Shown one piece after another: positions 63,964 through 64,000 of a stretch of 64,000 nt of DNA (its first letter is position 1; the number at the start of each line of letters is the position of its first letter). Origin of the DNA: Polaribacter sp. BM10. Its GTDB lineage: Bacteria > Bacteroidota > Bacteroidia > Flavobacteriales > Flavobacteriaceae. The stretch lies in assembly GCF_002005425.1 (NCBI RefSeq), contig NZ_CP019704.1:310001-374000 (forward strand), written 5' to 3'. The notes beneath the pieces were generated by a model. It saw nothing but the letters and a program-made list of their open reading frames with translations, was not told the origin of the DNA and searched no databases. Both the position numbers and the translations under genes were made by a program.

Positions 63964-64000
63964 ACCTAATTTAATTTTTCATTTTCTTTAATTCTAAAAC

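Overview
The window looks like a piece of chromosome from a marine member of the Flavobacteriaceae (Bacteroidota), possibly a Polaribacter-like genus. The reasons are strong AT richness, lack of Shine-Dalgarno sequences, promoter elements of the Bacteroidota type (TTTG / TAnnTTTG), SusC/SusD proteins, type IX secretion C-terminal domains, GLPGLI proteins, and a laminarin-type polysaccharide utilization locus. I saw no rRNA, tRNA, transposase, prophage or CRISPR array.

Layout. 1-3.6 kb: a truncated TerC-type membrane protein, a TSUP permease and acetyl-CoA synthetase. 3.7-8.0 kb (minus strand): a four-gene unit of a small secreted acidic peptide, two GLPGLI proteins and an outer-membrane beta-barrel protein. 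8.0-8.3 kb: a structured intergenic region with a candidate 6S-like small RNA. 8.5-17.5 kb: an MsbA-like exporter, a lipoprotein, a Nudix hydrolase, an M42 peptidase, and an ABC ATPase paired with an ABC-permease/M1-peptidase fusion. 18.0-27.3 kb: housekeeping genes (dapA, ferritin, bamD, rpoZ, coaBC, a porD-like gene, recN, fabI) and a family 2 glycosyltransferase. 27.3-30.05 kb: a lone SIR2-domain gene, probably anti-phage, between two palindromic elements. 30.2-40.6 kb: a Tat-exported asparaginase-family lipoprotein and a 3118-residue cell-surface protein made of repeated calcium-binding modules with different inserts.

40.9-62.8 kb is the main functional block: a membrane-spanning regulator with a beta-propeller sensor and LuxR-like DNA-binding domain, then SusC, SusD, a surface glycan-binding lipoprotein, a GH16 laminarinase, a cytoplasmic beta-1,3-glucan phosphorylase-like enzyme (GH94 superfamily, GH149/GH161-like), GH17, a clan GH-A hydrolase, GH30, a GPH sugar symporter, and a T9SS-exported duplicated binding protein. 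The inferred pathway is surface capture and cutting of laminarin (SGBP, GH16, SusCD), periplasmic trimming including beta-1,6 branches (GH17, GH-A enzyme, GH30), symport into the cytoplasm, and phosphorolysis to glucose 1-phosphate. A nearly identical 30-bp sequence lies about 55 bp upstream of both susC and the terminal binding-protein gene and is a candidate operator for the regulator. The window ends with a peptidoglycan-binding-domain protein and a YchJ-like SEC-C protein.
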